A stretch of 64,000 bases of DNA. Source: Mycolicibacterium rhodesiae (lineage in GTDB: Bacteria; Actinomycetota; Actinomycetes; Mycobacteriales; Mycobacteriaceae). Position 1 is the first letter of the stretch. Every line of letters begins with the position of its first letter. The notes beneath the pieces are model-generated. The model made no database searches, was not told the DNA's origin, and saw only the letters and a list, made by a program, of their open reading frames with translations. Shown one piece after another: positions 16,763 to 26,237 of this stretch. Location: contig NZ_MVIH01000005.1 in assembly GCF_002086695.1 (NCBI RefSeq), forward strand, positions 1 to 64,000, given 5' to 3'. A program made the translations under genes and the position numbers.

Positions 16763-17447
16763 CGGTGGGATAACCGCCACCGTTCGTGGCGATATGAACG
16801 TGAGTGTAGTGGTTCGCGTCGTTCCCGCCGAGATTCGGCATGAGGGACGGCTTGCCGCCATGGTCGTACATGATGCGGCGCCAGATCACGTGATTGAGCG
16901 ACAGTCGGTCGGCGTTGGCGAGGGCGAACGCCGCGATTCGGTCGCCCAGTTCCTTGCCTTGCGGCGTCTGCCAGTTCGGGATCATCACGTCGATGGCCAA
17001 TCCCATCGGATGCCACTTCAACGAGTCGGCCCGCACGCCGCCGATGTTGTGAATTTCCGGGAAGTACGCGCTGATAAGTCGTTCGGCCAGGACCGTCTTG
17101 AGCTGCAGCCCCTGTTCGATACCGACGCCTGCGGGAAGCGCGTGCAAGGGGGTGCGGTTGACCGCACTCCTGCTGGCCACCAACTCGGCCTGCGTCATGA
17201 CGACGTAGTGCGCACCGATCGGTGCGGCGGCCAGCTCCATCGGGGCGGCGGCGACCAATTCGGCACAGCATTCGACGGTGCCCGACGTCATCCTGACGGG
17301 GCCGGAACCGGTGCTGCCGGACAGCACCGCGGCCAACGGGAGAGCGGCCAGTGCGGCCACGGCGACCGACCATCGGCGCCGGGGTCTGGCTAACCGGTGC
17401 TTTCCCACGGACGGCACTTTACCTGGACAGTTCCGCCGCCCATACAC
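16740..17447 (-). CDS. Exported M15/LAS-peptidase-like protein
   Basis: About 235 aa. An N-terminal basic segment and a hydrophobic helix (VAVAALAALPLAAVL, ~30-44) give a signal or anchor sequence. The C-terminal domain has the LAS-type zinc pattern HPMGLAIDVM (H-x6-D) and a terminal HYTHVHI (HxH), as in D-Ala-D-Ala carboxypeptidase/VanY-like folds and the ARB-07466-type domain of actinobacteria. This suggests a peptidoglycan-acting or peptidoglycan-binding exported protein; activity is unproven. The start is uncertain: a GTG near 17408 would shorten it by 13 residues. Its 3' end overlaps the following small secreted-protein gene. Confidence 0.72.
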   Translation of the reverse strand: MYGRRNCPGKVPSVGKHRLARPRRRWSVAVAALAALPLAAVLSGSTGSGPVRMTSGTVECCAELVAAAPMELAAAPIGAHYVVMTQAELVASRSAVNRTPLHALPAGVGIEQGLQLKTVLAERLISAYFPEIHNIGGVRADSLKWHPMGLAIDVMIPNWQTPQGKELGDRIAAFALANADRLSLNHVIWRRIMYDHGGKPSLMPNLGGNDANHYTHVHIATNGGGYPTGGESYFG

Positions 17448-17653
17448 CGTTCGCTATCTTCTGGACTGGTGTCCAGGACTGCCGTGCGACCCCGAAATGT
17501 TGCTATCGCCTGGCCGTGGCGGCGGCTCTGGAACCGTCCGGATGAGCGCCAAAGTAGGATCTGACGTGGGTGTTCATCTGCTGTTTACCAAACCGAATCC
17601 GGACCGATACTTCTCCGATTACAGTTCGCTCGATCGGTCTCAGATTGCGGCTT
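17448..17653. other. Intergenic region without recognised feature
   Basis: Between two minus-strand genes. I see no ORF with coding character, no strong hairpin and no clear repeat; it presumably holds the promoter of the M15-like gene and the end of the DapB-like transcript. Confidence 0.5.
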
Positions 17654-18739
17654 TTACTTTTTGAATCGACCCGCGAATCCGCGCAGTGGCAGGTCCGCGC
17701 TGGTGATCAACCCCGGTGCGGCGGCCACCACTGCGGGAATGGCGTTGAGCGCAGGCAACCCCGTGACGGTCATCCCGATGGACGCGAACGACGCCACGTC
17801 GGACAGGTCCACGCCCGGCTTCGGGAAGATCATGTGCTTGTTGTAGACGTACGGGTCGCCGGCGATCTGGGTGATGTAGCAACCCTTGATGTCCCAACTC
17901 GGATCGGTGTGCGGCGTCATCTGCCATTCGAGATGCGTCTCGACCCGCGGCACCCCGTCGACCATGCCCTGGTACTTGAGGTAGTTGCCGCCGAGTGAGC
18001 CCTTGGGCAACTGGTACCAGCCGAGGTCGACGTCTTTGGTGCAGGCGCCCAGTTCGTAGGTGAACTTCACCTCGTCGAGTTCGAGGTCGAAGCAGTCGGC
18101 CATCATCAGCACGCTGTCGGCGAAGACCCGGGTGTACTTCTCGAGCATGCCGGGCAGCGCCGGGTCGTCGACAGGCAGGCCGTAGCCGACTTCCTTCCAG
18201 GTGTCGGCCGAGTGATGGCAGGACACGTCCACGGATTCGATTGTGGTGACGTTCTCGATCTCGGCGACGTCGGACGAGCAGACGACACCGAGGATCTGGT
18301 TGACGCCGGGGTTCATGCCGGTGCCGTAGAAGGTGGAGCCGCCCTTCTCGCACGCCTCTTGCAGAAGCTGCGACACCTTCTTGCCGGAGTGGTGCGGGTG
18401 GTTGGTGTCGCGATGCCAGCCGGTGATCCAGTCCGCCGTCGTGACGATGTTGATGCCCGCCTCGAGCACCTTCACGTAGAGGTCCTCATCGGGGAAGACC
18501 CCGTGGAAGGTCAGCACATCGGGCTTGGCGGCGATGATCTCGTCGATGGATCCCGTTGCGGTGACGCCGATCGGTGCGATGCCGGCGATCTCGCCGGCGT
18601 CGCGGTCGATCTTCTCCGGGGAGTAGCAGTGCAGGCCGACCAGCTGCAGGCCGCGATGCTCGCCGATGCGCTTGATCATCTCGGTGCCGACGTTTCCGGT
18701 CGCCACCTGGAACACCCGGATCGGGCTATGGGCTGACAT
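17654..18739 (-). CDS. DapB-like NAD(P)-dependent dehydrogenase (amine dehydrogenase-like)
   Basis: A 361-aa protein starting MSAHSPIRVFQVATGNVGTE: a Rossmann motif (QVATGNVG) as in dihydrodipicolinate-reductase-like and 2,4-diaminopentanoate dehydrogenase proteins, which are numerous in mycobacteria. I chose ATG 18739 because AAGGAG lies 9 bases upstream; the start lies inside the last codons of the Rieske gene (14-base overlap). Motifs include TFHGVFPDEDLYV, YGTGMNPGVNQIL and ESVDVSCHHS. Being in an operon with a KshA-like oxygenase suggests a role in reducing or oxidising an oxygenated ring compound rather than lysine synthesis. Specificity is unknown. Confidence 0.8.
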   Translation of the reverse strand: MSAHSPIRVFQVATGNVGTEMIKRIGEHRGLQLVGLHCYSPEKIDRDAGEIAGIAPIGVTATGSIDEIIAAKPDVLTFHGVFPDEDLYVKVLEAGINIVTTADWITGWHRDTNHPHHSGKKVSQLLQEACEKGGSTFYGTGMNPGVNQILGVVCSSDVAEIENVTTIESVDVSCHHSADTWKEVGYGLPVDDPALPGMLEKYTRVFADSVLMMADCFDLELDEVKFTYELGACTKDVDLGWYQLPKGSLGGNYLKYQGMVDGVPRVETHLEWQMTPHTDPSWDIKGCYITQIAGDPYVYNKHMIFPKPGVDLSDVASFASIGMTVTGLPALNAIPAVVAAAPGLITSADLPLRGFAGRFKK

Positions 18740-19736
18740 TCGCGGGTTCTCCTTGGGGGTCGGATGCATAGAACTGGTTGGCCCACTTGCGAATTGCGGT
18801 GAAGCCGTCGAATTCGCCTGCCGCGAGCGCCGGCCGGTGGGTGTAGCGCTGGTGCTGCCAGATCTCGATGTCGGCGGCGAACTGGTCGATCACGTCCTGG
18901 GCGAACGCCTGCGCCTTGGCTTCGGCTTTGGCGCTGTCGTCGCCGGGCTTGCGGCCGATGTAGACCATGAACCGCACATCGGAGGTGAACTCGTCGACCG
19001 GGGTGACCGCGGAGATGGTCCGGTTGTCGATCATGCCCCAGCTCTTGGTGACCGCGACGCCGAGTCCGCCGTTGATCGCCTCGACGCCGCTGTTGATGTC
19101 GTCGATGATCTGGCCCTCGTCGCCCTCGAAGGTGATGGTGAAATCGACGTAGGACACCGGCTCGTCGAAGTCGTGCCGGGTGAACAGCGGCACGATGGGC
19201 GTCTGGTGCACGAACTTGAAATGCGCGAAATCAACCCCGTTTTCGAGCACGTACTGCGGATGAAGTTCAAGCTGTGGCCGGTACAGCCGGGCCTGCGGGT
19301 AGTAGTCGGCGGCAGTGCAGTCGTCACCGAAGTCGGCGAAGATGTCCGGCGCGTCGAAGTAGGGTTCTCGGCCCGCGACGTCGTGCCAGATGTACACCGA
19401 GGAGTTTCGTTCCGCCACCGGATAGGTGGGGATCCGGCGGCCTCGATTTGGCCTGTCCTGGTAGGGAATACAGACGTTGCGCCCCTCGTGGTTCCATTGC
19501 CAGCCGTGAAACGGGCACTGGATGACCTCGCCGACCACCTGGCCGCCGTACCCGAGGTGAGCGCCGAGATGTTCGCAGTAGGCATCCATCACGGTCAGTG
19601 CTCCCGACTGCGCGCGCCAGGCGACCATGTCGGTGTCGAAGTACTTCATGCGGTGGACGTCGCCGACCGCGATCTCATCGGACCACGCCACCTGGAACCA
19701 GCCGGTGGGCTTCATCGACAGGGACGGTTTCGCCAC
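18726..19736 (-). CDS. KshA-like Rieske non-haem iron oxygenase
   Basis: A 336-aa protein. The Rieske [2Fe-2S] motif is C54-x-H56-x17-C74-x2-H77 (CEHLGAH then CPFHGW). The mononuclear iron site is NGVDFAHFKFVH (Asp169, His172, His177). Overall length and the DAYCEHLGAHLGYGG stretch resemble KshA, the oxygenase of 3-ketosteroid 9-alpha-hydroxylase. No reductase (KshB) is adjacent, so electrons must come from elsewhere. The GTG start at 19736 coincides with the predicted transcription start of a strong promoter, so the mRNA is probably leaderless. A divergent TetR gene starts 60 bases away. The substrate could be a steroid or another polycycle. Confidence 0.85.
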   Translation of the reverse strand: MAKPSLSMKPTGWFQVAWSDEIAVGDVHRMKYFDTDMVAWRAQSGALTVMDAYCEHLGAHLGYGGQVVGEVIQCPFHGWQWNHEGRNVCIPYQDRPNRGRRIPTYPVAERNSSVYIWHDVAGREPYFDAPDIFADFGDDCTAADYYPQARLYRPQLELHPQYVLENGVDFAHFKFVHQTPIVPLFTRHDFDEPVSYVDFTITFEGDEGQIIDDINSGVEAINGGLGVAVTKSWGMIDNRTISAVTPVDEFTSDVRFMVYIGRKPGDDSAKAEAKAQAFAQDVIDQFAADIEIWQHQRYTHRPALAAGEFDGFTAIRKWANQFYASDPQGEPANVSP

Positions 19737-19743
19737 GCAGGCG

Positions 19744-19772
19744 AGTCTAGAAAGGGATCATAGAAGTGTCAA
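19744..19772 (-). promoter_or_regulatory. SigA-type promoter of the Rieske operon (leaderless)
   Basis: On the minus strand TTGACA (19772-19767), 17-base spacer, TAGACT (19749-19744). Transcription should begin around 19737, i.e. at the GTG start codon 19736. The divergent TetR gene has a TAGGCT box at 19784-19789, 6 bases before its GTG. Confidence 0.75.
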
Positions 19773-19795
19773 TGAATCTGGGCTAGGCTTTCGCT

Positions 19796-20416
19796 GTGGC
19801 CGAAGCGGACAGTGCGCGACGACGGCCGAACCGCCGGGGTTCGGCCACTCGCGAGAGCCTGCTCGAAGCCGCGTTGACCGCGCTCGCGTCCGGTCAGCCC
19901 GGCGCGGTGTCGGCCAACCGGATCGCGAAGGACGCCGGCGCGACCTGGGGCACCGTGCAATATCAATTCGGTGATACCGACGGCTTTTGGGCAGCGGTAC
20001 TGCGCTACACGGCTGAGCGGCGAGCCAACATCTTCAGCGTGCCGGATACCTCCGCGAGCTTGCGTGACCGAGTGGCCGGCATCATCGACACGCTCTATGA
20101 CGGGTTGACGAACCGCGACTCGCGCGCGATCGAGAACCTGCGGGCCGGGCTGCCGCGGGAGCATGCCGACCTCGAGCGGCTGTATCCGCAGACCGCCGCC
20201 GAACTGTTCTCCTGGGGTCAGGGCTGGCAGGAGACCTGCCAGAAGGCATTCGCGGACCTGCACGTCGACCCGCAGCGCATCCGGGAGATGGCCTGGCTGA
20301 TTCCCGGCGCGATGCGCGGGATCGCCTCCGAGAAGCAGCTCGGCAGCTACGGCGATCTCGACGCGGCCCGTCGCGGGCTCACCAACGCGATCGTCGCCTA
20401 CCTCGGATCGGCCTAG
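19796..20416 (+). CDS. TetR-family regulator, divergent from Rieske operon
   Basis: A 206-aa protein. The HTH lies at residues 18-62 (RESLLEAALTALASG, recognition helix ATWGTVQYQFGDTDGFW). The C-terminal helical domain is ~140 residues. The start is GTG 19796, close behind a TAGGCT -10 box, so the transcript may be leaderless. The head-to-head arrangement with the KshA-like oxygenase, and a 59-base shared promoter region, make this operon its probable target. The ligand is unknown. Confidence 0.85.
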   Translation: MAEADSARRRPNRRGSATRESLLEAALTALASGQPGAVSANRIAKDAGATWGTVQYQFGDTDGFWAAVLRYTAERRANIFSVPDTSASLRDRVAGIIDTLYDGLTNRDSRAIENLRAGLPREHADLERLYPQTAAELFSWGQGWQETCQKAFADLHVDPQRIREMAWLIPGAMRGIASEKQLGSYGDLDAARRGLTNAIVAYLGSA

Positions 20417-20417
20417 T

Positions 20418-20516
20418 CTCGCGCCGAGATCGACGCCAGCGCGGCCGCTACTCGTACTTTCCGGCGCCAGCGTCGATCTCGATGCAAATCTCCGCGAGAC
20501 CCTCGCGCCGAGATCG
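20418..20516. repeat. Intergenic direct and inverted repeats
   Basis: CTCGCGCCGAGATCG occurs at 20418-20432 and again at 20502-20516. Between them CGTCGATCTCG (20471-20481) is the exact inverse of CGAGATCGACG (20425-20435), and CGCCAGCG appears twice. The unit lies between convergent genes and looks like a small dispersed intergenic element; no ORF is present. Confidence 0.55.
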
Positions 20517-20540
20517 GCAAAATGCAGCGATCTGCTCGCT

Positions 20541-20574
20541 CTTCCTCGGCGAAACGTCGGTTTCGCCGAGGAAG
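20541..20574. terminator. 15-bp perfect hairpin between convergent genes
   Basis: CTTCCTCGGCGAAAC, loop GTCG, then the exact complement GTTTCGCCGAGGAAG. It sits 7 bases past the stop of isocitrate lyase (minus strand) and ~125 bases past the TetR stop. No T-run, but such hairpins commonly terminate in mycobacteria; it can work in both directions. Confidence 0.75.
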
Positions 20575-20581
20575 GGGGGCG

Positions 20582-22885
20582 TCAATCCTCCTTGGCGATA
20601 AGCCGTTTCAGCGCGACGCGGTCGGGCTCCAGCAGCTCGGCGATGCGCTCCTGATTGACGTCGGCGACGATGATCTCGCCGACGTCCTTGTGGACATCGC
20701 TGAAGATGCCGTGCGCCTTCATCTTGTCGGCCTGGTAGATGTTGTCCTCGGTCGGCGTCACGTAGTAGACCGCGTCGGCCTTGAACCGGTGCACCATCCA
20801 CAGATGGATCAGCGTCATCAGACGCTTCTGGCGCAGCTTCTCGGCGAAGGTGTTCTGGTCGCGCACCGTGAGGATGCTGCGCCCGTGCCGGTCCTTGATC
20901 GGGTCGACGAGCACGTTGGCCAGCAGTTCCTCCTCGCCGCCCTCGTCCGGGGTTCCCCAGATGCCCAGTTCGAGCACCTCGCCGCCGGCCCGGCGGGGCC
21001 GCAAGGTCACACGCAGCTTCTCACCGAGCTGATAGTGCTCATTCCACAGAGCCAACCAGTCTTCGAGCAGCTTCTTCGGCACTTCGGTCTGCACCAGGTG
21101 CTGGTGCTGGGTGGAGCCCTTGCCCATCGACTTGGTGGTGGCGGTGCGGCCCGAGGACGCCGCCAGTGCGGCATCGCTGCGCGGACCGCCGACCAGCGTT
21201 TGCGGTGTGCGATAAGGCGATTCGACAAGCCGCATCTTGCGCTGCAGGCGGGCCAGCGCCAGCATGCCGTCCTGGCGCAGGGCAGTGGCGAACTCCTCGG
21301 CGGCAACGCCGTCGATCTGGTGGCCGCCGTAGGTCATGAAGTTGAAGACGAAGCCCATCTTGCCGAGTTCTTCGGGGAACGCTCGCATCTCCTCATCGGT
21401 CATTCCGGTGGTGTCCCAGTTGAACGAGGGAGAGAGGTTGTAGGCAAGCATCTTGTCCGGATACACCGCATGGATGGCTTCGGCGAACTCACGGGCATCG
21501 GCCAGATCGGCGGTCTTGGTCTCCATCCACAGCAGATCCGCAAATGGTGCTGCGGCAAGGGATTTCGCGATCGCATAGGGAATGCCGCCGCGCACCTGGT
21601 AGTAGCCCTCGGGGGTCTTGGCCCGCTCGGGATCCCACGCCGCGTCGACGCCGAGCTCGCGCGCCTTCTCGCGGGCCGCGTACAGCGATGCGGTCTTGGC
21701 GAACTCGCGCCATTCCGCGGCGCTCATCTCGTGCGGCTCGCCTTCGCTCTCCCGGAACGCCAGAAGCTCGGCGACGGCGTCGCCGTAGGTGTCCAGTGAG
21801 GCGTCGTCCTGCCAGGCGTCGACGAACCTCGACTCGACCTTGTCGAACAGAGCGTCCAGCGAATGTTCTTTACCGTCGCGCCATGCGCTCGCCTGCTCGG
21901 CGATGAGGTCGGCAATACCCTGCCGCTGTAGCCAGGCGTCGGCCACCGCGTATTCGCCTTCGGGCAGTGCGTAGAGCAGATGACCGTTGAGCTCGGTGAC
22001 ACCCGACTCGTAGAACCGGCGCACCATCGCCAGGAAACACGACTTATACGGCGGCACCTTGAGATTGGTCGCGCCGAGCAGGAACGGCTGGTCCCGCTCA
22101 TCGCCACGGCTGTCGATCAGGTTGGCCGCCTCGGCGTCGGTGCGGGCGACGATGATGCCCGGCACACCCATGATGTCGAGCTGGAAGCGCGCGGTGTTGA
22201 GCCGCTTGAGCTGTTCGTCCGACGGCACCAGCACCTTGCCGCCCTGATGGCCACACTTCTTGGTGCCGGGGCGCTGATCCTCGATGTGATAGCCCGCGAC
22301 GCCGGCCTCGACAAACCGACGAATCAGGTTGCGCACGTGCGGATCTCCGCCGTGGCCGGTGTCGGCGTCGGCGATGATGAACGGTCGGTAGTCGACGGCC
22401 GGCGTGGCCGCGCGCTGCTCGGGAGTCATCTGCAGGCGCAGGTACTGCTGGTTGCGGTCAGCGGTCAGCAGGGCGCGCACCAGGCCGGCGGCCTCTTCGG
22501 GCACCTGGCTCAGCGGATAGCTCGCCAGGTCCGGGCCCGGGTCCTCGGTGGTCGACCCCTTGGCCGAGGTCGCCCAGCCCCCGAGGTAGATGCCCTCGAT
22601 GCCCATCCGCTTCATGGTCACCGCCTGGCCCGGCGAATACGGCCCGAAGGTGGTGATGCTCTTCTTGGCCGCGAAGAGTTCCCGCAGGCGCTTGTAGAAG
22701 GCGGCCGACGCCTCGCGGGCGACGGTGTGGTCGACGGGGATCGTGCCACGCTGCTCGACGACCTGGGCTGCGGTGTAGAGGCGGGTGATCCCCTCGAATC
22801 GCGGACTGTCGATGTATTGCTGGGTCTCGCTGACCGCGCGCTCATGCGGCGACTGGGTCGCTGAGTCCGCTTCGATGATGGACAT
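20582..22885 (-). CDS. aceA: Isocitrate lyase 2 (long form, AceA)
   Basis: A 767-aa enzyme, the length of mycobacterial ICL2 (about 766 aa) rather than ICL1 (~428). The N-terminal catalytic half has the signature [19 protein letters not shown] with the active-site Cys, and substrate motifs [11 protein letters not shown] and IVARTDAEA. The C-terminal ~180 residues (from about residue 590) are the extra domain of ICL2. It splits isocitrate to glyoxylate and succinate in the glyoxylate shunt and can act on 2-methylisocitrate. I chose ATG 22885 ([11 protein letters not shown]). A 450-base upstream region has TTTGC repeats like those bound by RamB. Confidence 0.93.
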   Translation of the reverse strand: MSIIEADSATQSPHERAVSETQQYIDSPRFEGITRLYTAAQVVEQRGTIPVDHTVAREASAAFYKRLRELFAAKKSITTFGPYSPGQAVTMKRMGIEGIYLGGWATSAKGSTTEDPGPDLASYPLSQVPEEAAGLVRALLTADRNQQYLRLQMTPEQRAATPAVDYRPFIIADADTGHGGDPHVRNLIRRFVEAGVAGYHIEDQRPGTKKCGHQGGKVLVPSDEQLKRLNTARFQLDIMGVPGIIVARTDAEAANLIDSRGDERDQPFLLGATNLKVPPYKSCFLAMVRRFYESGVTELNGHLLYALPEGEYAVADAWLQRQGIADLIAEQASAWRDGKEHSLDALFDKVESRFVDAWQDDASLDTYGDAVAELLAFRESEGEPHEMSAAEWREFAKTASLYAAREKARELGVDAAWDPERAKTPEGYYQVRGGIPYAIAKSLAAAPFADLLWMETKTADLADAREFAEAIHAVYPDKMLAYNLSPSFNWDTTGMTDEEMRAFPEELGKMGFVFNFMTYGGHQIDGVAAEEFATALRQDGMLALARLQRKMRLVESPYRTPQTLVGGPRSDAALAASSGRTATTKSMGKGSTQHQHLVQTEVPKKLLEDWLALWNEHYQLGEKLRVTLRPRRAGGEVLELGIWGTPDEGGEEELLANVLVDPIKDRHGRSILTVRDQNTFAEKLRQKRLMTLIHLWMVHRFKADAVYYVTPTEDNIYQADKMKAHGIFSDVHKDVGEIIVADVNQERIAELLEPDRVALKRLIAKED

Positions 22886-23337
22886 AAGTCTCACGCTCCT
22901 CGCTGAGCTGTTCCCGCGCCGGCGACACCCCCGGGCGGCACAGTCGATTATCCCGACTCCACCGCTTACCGGAGCGGGTTTGGGGCCAGTTCGGGATACC
23001 GTCAGCATCCGGTGGACGGTGACCACTCGGGCATCGCCGGCGCCGCACGTCCACAGCAAATATTGCAAAGGCAAATTGCGATCACCGCGCGAGACCGGTG
23101 GCGGCGCGAATTCCCGAAATCGGAATAGGCTGCGCACCTGCGCATTTCACCGCTGCAGTTTGGTCCCGAATATATTGACGACGGCGCAATGGAAATTGTC
23201 GAATTGATGGTAGGGCGAATTGCGCAGATGGCGACCATTCGACTCTCGAATCAGGTACATTCCTGTGGTCCACATCACTGGCCACGGCCGGGGAGGGGCG
23301 CTCGTTCGCTTGGGTCGGGGTTGAGGAGGGGCTGGAA
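22886..23337. other. 452-base divergent intergenic region upstream of aceA and the Mce-like gene
   Basis: No convincing gene: reading frames here lack ribosome-binding sites and coding-like composition. It becomes notably AT-richer from about 23045 to 23270 than the surrounding DNA. It must hold the aceA promoter (minus strand) and the promoter of the Mce-like gene (plus strand; GAGGAGGGG ribosome-binding site just before GTG 23338). The TTTGC repeat cluster at 23056-23079 is the only clear regulatory-looking structure. Confidence 0.6.
23056..23079 (-). promoter_or_regulatory. TTTGC repeat cluster, possible RamB-type site
   Basis: Three GCAAA units (23056, 23065, 23071), i.e. TTTGC on the aceA strand, within 24 bases. 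RamB, a regulator of acetate and glyoxylate genes in Corynebacterium and M. tuberculosis, binds AAAGTTTGCAAA-like sites. The match is partial, so this is a suggestion. Confidence 0.4.
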
Positions 23338-24537
23338 GTGAACTGGCGCGACCGTCCGCCGCTCAAGGCCGCCGGCTTGGTGTTCCTCGCCGTGATCGTC
23401 GCGGTCCTGTCGTTGGTCTATCTGCAATTTCGCGGCGACCTGTCGCCACGGGCAACGCTGACGATGGTCTCCGATCGCGGGGGCTTGGTGATGGACACGG
23501 GTTCGAAGGTCACCTTCAACGGAGTGGTGATCGGCCGGGTCATCAACGTCAGCTCCGGTGAGCGCGACGGAAAGAACATCGCGCGGCTGCGGCTCGACGT
23601 CGAGCCCCGCTATCTGGCCTACATTCCCGCGAACGTGCATGCCGACATCAAGGCCACCACGGTCTTCGGCAACAAATACGTCGCGCTGTCGACGCCGACG
23701 AACCCGGTGTCGGCGCGCCTGACGACGTCTGACGTGATCAACGCATCCAGCGTCACCACAGAGTTCAACACGCTTTTCGAGACGGTCACGTCGATCTCCG
23801 AGAAGGTCGATCCGGTCAAGCTGAACCTGACCCTGTCGGCGACGGCCGAAGCGCTGAACGGGCTGGGCGCCAAGTTCGGCAAGTCGATCGTCAACGGGAA
23901 CTCGGTGCTCGACGACATCAACCCGCAGATGCCGCAGATCCGCCACGACATCCAGCGACTGGGCGATCTGGCCGACGTCTACACCAAGGCCAGCCCCGAC
24001 CTGTGGGATGCGCTCGACCACGCGGTCGTGACCGCGAACTCGCTCAACGGCCAGCAGCACGACATCGATGCGGCGCTGCTCGCCTCCATCGGGTTCGGCA
24101 ACACCGGCGCCGACATCTTCGAGCGCAGCAAGCCGTACTTCATTCGCGGGATGGCGGATCTGCTGCCCAGCTCCCAGCTTCTCGACACCTATAGCCCGGA
24201 ACTGTTCTGCGGTATTCGCAATATCGCACTGGCGGCGCCCAGTGCACTGGATGCGTTCGGTGGCAACGGATATTCACTCAGCACGATGACCGAGATCCTC
24301 GGCGCGCCGAATCCCTACGTGTACCCGGACAACTTGCCCAGGACCAACGGCAGGGGTGGGCCGGGCGGAGCGCCGGGGTGTTGGCAGACGATCGACCGCA
24401 ATTTCTGGCCGGCTCCCTATCTGGTGATGGATGACGGAGCCTCGATCGCGCCGTACAACCACTTCGAACTCGGCCAGCCCTTGCTCACCGAGTACGTGTG
24501 GGGGCGTCAGGTCGGAGAGAACACCATCAATCCCTGA
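23338..24537 (+). CDS. MceA-type Mce-family protein (orphan)
   Basis: A 399-aa protein with one N-terminal transmembrane helix (AGLVFLAVIVAVLSLVYLQF, about 11-30), then an MCE/MlaD domain at ~38-115 (ATLTMVSDRGGLVMDTGSKVTFNGVVIGRV), then the helical Mce tail domain typical of mycobacterial MceA. In complete mce loci YrbEA-YrbEB-MceA-F import lipids or sterols; here no yrbE or other mce genes are adjacent. It could donate to another Mce complex or be a remnant. GTG 23338 follows a GAGGAGGGG ribosome-binding site. A ferredoxin gene follows after 53 bases. Confidence 0.88.
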   Translation: MNWRDRPPLKAAGLVFLAVIVAVLSLVYLQFRGDLSPRATLTMVSDRGGLVMDTGSKVTFNGVVIGRVINVSSGERDGKNIARLRLDVEPRYLAYIPANVHADIKATTVFGNKYVALSTPTNPVSARLTTSDVINASSVTTEFNTLFETVTSISEKVDPVKLNLTLSATAEALNGLGAKFGKSIVNGNSVLDDINPQMPQIRHDIQRLGDLADVYTKASPDLWDALDHAVVTANSLNGQQHDIDAALLASIGFGNTGADIFERSKPYFIRGMADLLPSSQLLDTYSPELFCGIRNIALAAPSALDAFGGNGYSLSTMTEILGAPNPYVYPDNLPRTNGRGGPGGAPGCWQTIDRNFWPAPYLVMDDGASIAPYNHFELGQPLLTEYVWGRQVGENTINP

Positions 24538-24581
24538 GGTGCTCACCGGAATCGGCACGTGCGCTCGCGCCCCGCGGTTAA

Positions 24582-24788
<207 letters not shown>

Positions 24789-26237
24789 TTGGCCGGGCGG
24801 GAGGTGTCCGCCGATCCCACGCTGCGCCGGACCCTCACTGTCTGGTCGGCGGTGGGTGTGTCGATTGCTCTCATGGCGCCGTCGATGGCCATCAACATCA
24901 ATCCGCAGGGAACGGCCTCCGCAGTCGGGCGTGCCGTCCCACTGGCATTCCTGTTGGCGACCATCGGTGTTCTGCTGATCGCCCACACATTCGTCCGGCT
25001 CGCGCAACGATTCAGCCACGCCGGCAGTGTGTACGCCTTCGTCGGTGTCACGCTCGGGCCGCGGGCCGGCAGTGTGGCCGGCTGGCTGAATGCGGGAACC
25101 TATGTCTTCTTCGGCGCGGTGACTGCGACGGCGGCGGGAATCTTCCTCACCGATCTGGCACGAAAAGTTGCTGCCCCCAACCAGTTACCGGATTGGATCG
25201 CGTTCGTTTTCGCCTGGCTCGTGCTCGCCGCGGTGTGGTGGCTCGCAGCCCGCGAGATCAAGGGTGGTGCCACCGTCCTCCTGGTCACCGAAGGCCTGAC
25301 CGTCATGCTGATCCTGGTGGTGGCGGCGATCACGCTGGGCAAGTTGATCACCGGCCACACGCCGGGCGGTCAGCATGTGGACATGTCGGTGTTCACCGTC
25401 GCCCCCGGTACCTCGGTCTCGACGGTGTTCCTGGGAATCGTGTTCGGCTTCCTGTCTTTCGCCGGCTTCGAGGCCGCGGCGACGCTCGGTGAGGAGACCG
25501 AGCAGCCGCGGCGCAACATTCCCCGCGCCATCCTCGGTACCGCGCTGTTCGGTGGGGTGTTCTTCGTGGTTGTCACCGCGATCGAGATGATGGCGTTCGG
25601 CACGGACCCGGCCGGGGTCTCGGCCTTCGGCAAGTCCGACGCGCTGATGGGTGATATCGCCCAGCAGTACGTCGCCCCCTGGCTGTCCTACGTCATCGTC
25701 GTCGGTGCGACGTTCAGCGCGGCGGCCTGCTGCCTGGCCAGCGTGGTGGGCGCGAGCCGGCTGCTGTTCGCGCTCAGCAGGGATGGCATCGGCCCGGCAG
25801 CGCTGGCGGCGGTGCATCCCCGGCGCAACGTCCCGCACGTCGCGGCGGCAACGGCGGTGGCGGCGGTGTTCGGGATCCAAGCAATCGGCTGGGTTGCGTT
25901 GCGAGCGCGACCATTCGATGTGTTCACCATCGCGGCCACCGCCGGCACGCTTATCTTGCTGGTGGCCTACGCGCTGGCCACGTTGGGAGCTGTCCGGCTG
26001 CTGTTCCTCGGGCGCGACAACCAGATTCGAACGTCGGAAGTGATCCTGCCGTTGCTCGGATTGGCACTGCTGGGATACACCCTGTATCGCAACGTGATCC
26101 CGTGGCCACACGGCAGCGCGGTGTGGGGGCCGTGCCTGGCTGTCGCTGTTCTGGTGCTGGTCGTGGCCGGCGTGCTCGCGCGGCCCGCCGCGGCCCGTGC
26201 AGCAGGAGCGAAACTCATCGAGCAACAAGGCTTTTGA
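24789..26237 (+). CDS. APC-superfamily amino-acid/polyamine permease
   Basis: About 480 aa with twelve hydrophobic helices. N-terminal motif VSIALMAPSMAI, helix-6 region FGFLSFAGFEAAATLGEETEQPRRNIPRAI, the amino-acid transporter consensus, and helix 8 ASRLLFALSRDGIGP. It exchanges or imports an amino acid or amine with protons. The first possible start is TTG 24789, directly after the ferredoxin stop; GTG 24804 behind GGGAG is equally plausible. A very strong hairpin overlaps its stop codon. Confidence 0.88.
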   Translation: MAGREVSADPTLRRTLTVWSAVGVSIALMAPSMAININPQGTASAVGRAVPLAFLLATIGVLLIAHTFVRLAQRFSHAGSVYAFVGVTLGPRAGSVAGWLNAGTYVFFGAVTATAAGIFLTDLARKVAAPNQLPDWIAFVFAWLVLAAVWWLAAREIKGGATVLLVTEGLTVMLILVVAAITLGKLITGHTPGGQHVDMSVFTVAPGTSVSTVFLGIVFGFLSFAGFEAAATLGEETEQPRRNIPRAILGTALFGGVFFVVVTAIEMMAFGTDPAGVSAFGKSDALMGDIAQQYVAPWLSYVIVVGATFSAAACCLASVVGASRLLFALSRDGIGPAALAAVHPRRNVPHVAAATAVAAVFGIQAIGWVALRARPFDVFTIAATAGTLILLVAYALATLGAVRLLFLGRDNQIRTSEVILPLLGLALLGYTLYRNVIPWPHGSAVWGPCLAVAVLVLVVAGVLARPAAARAAGAKLIEQQGF

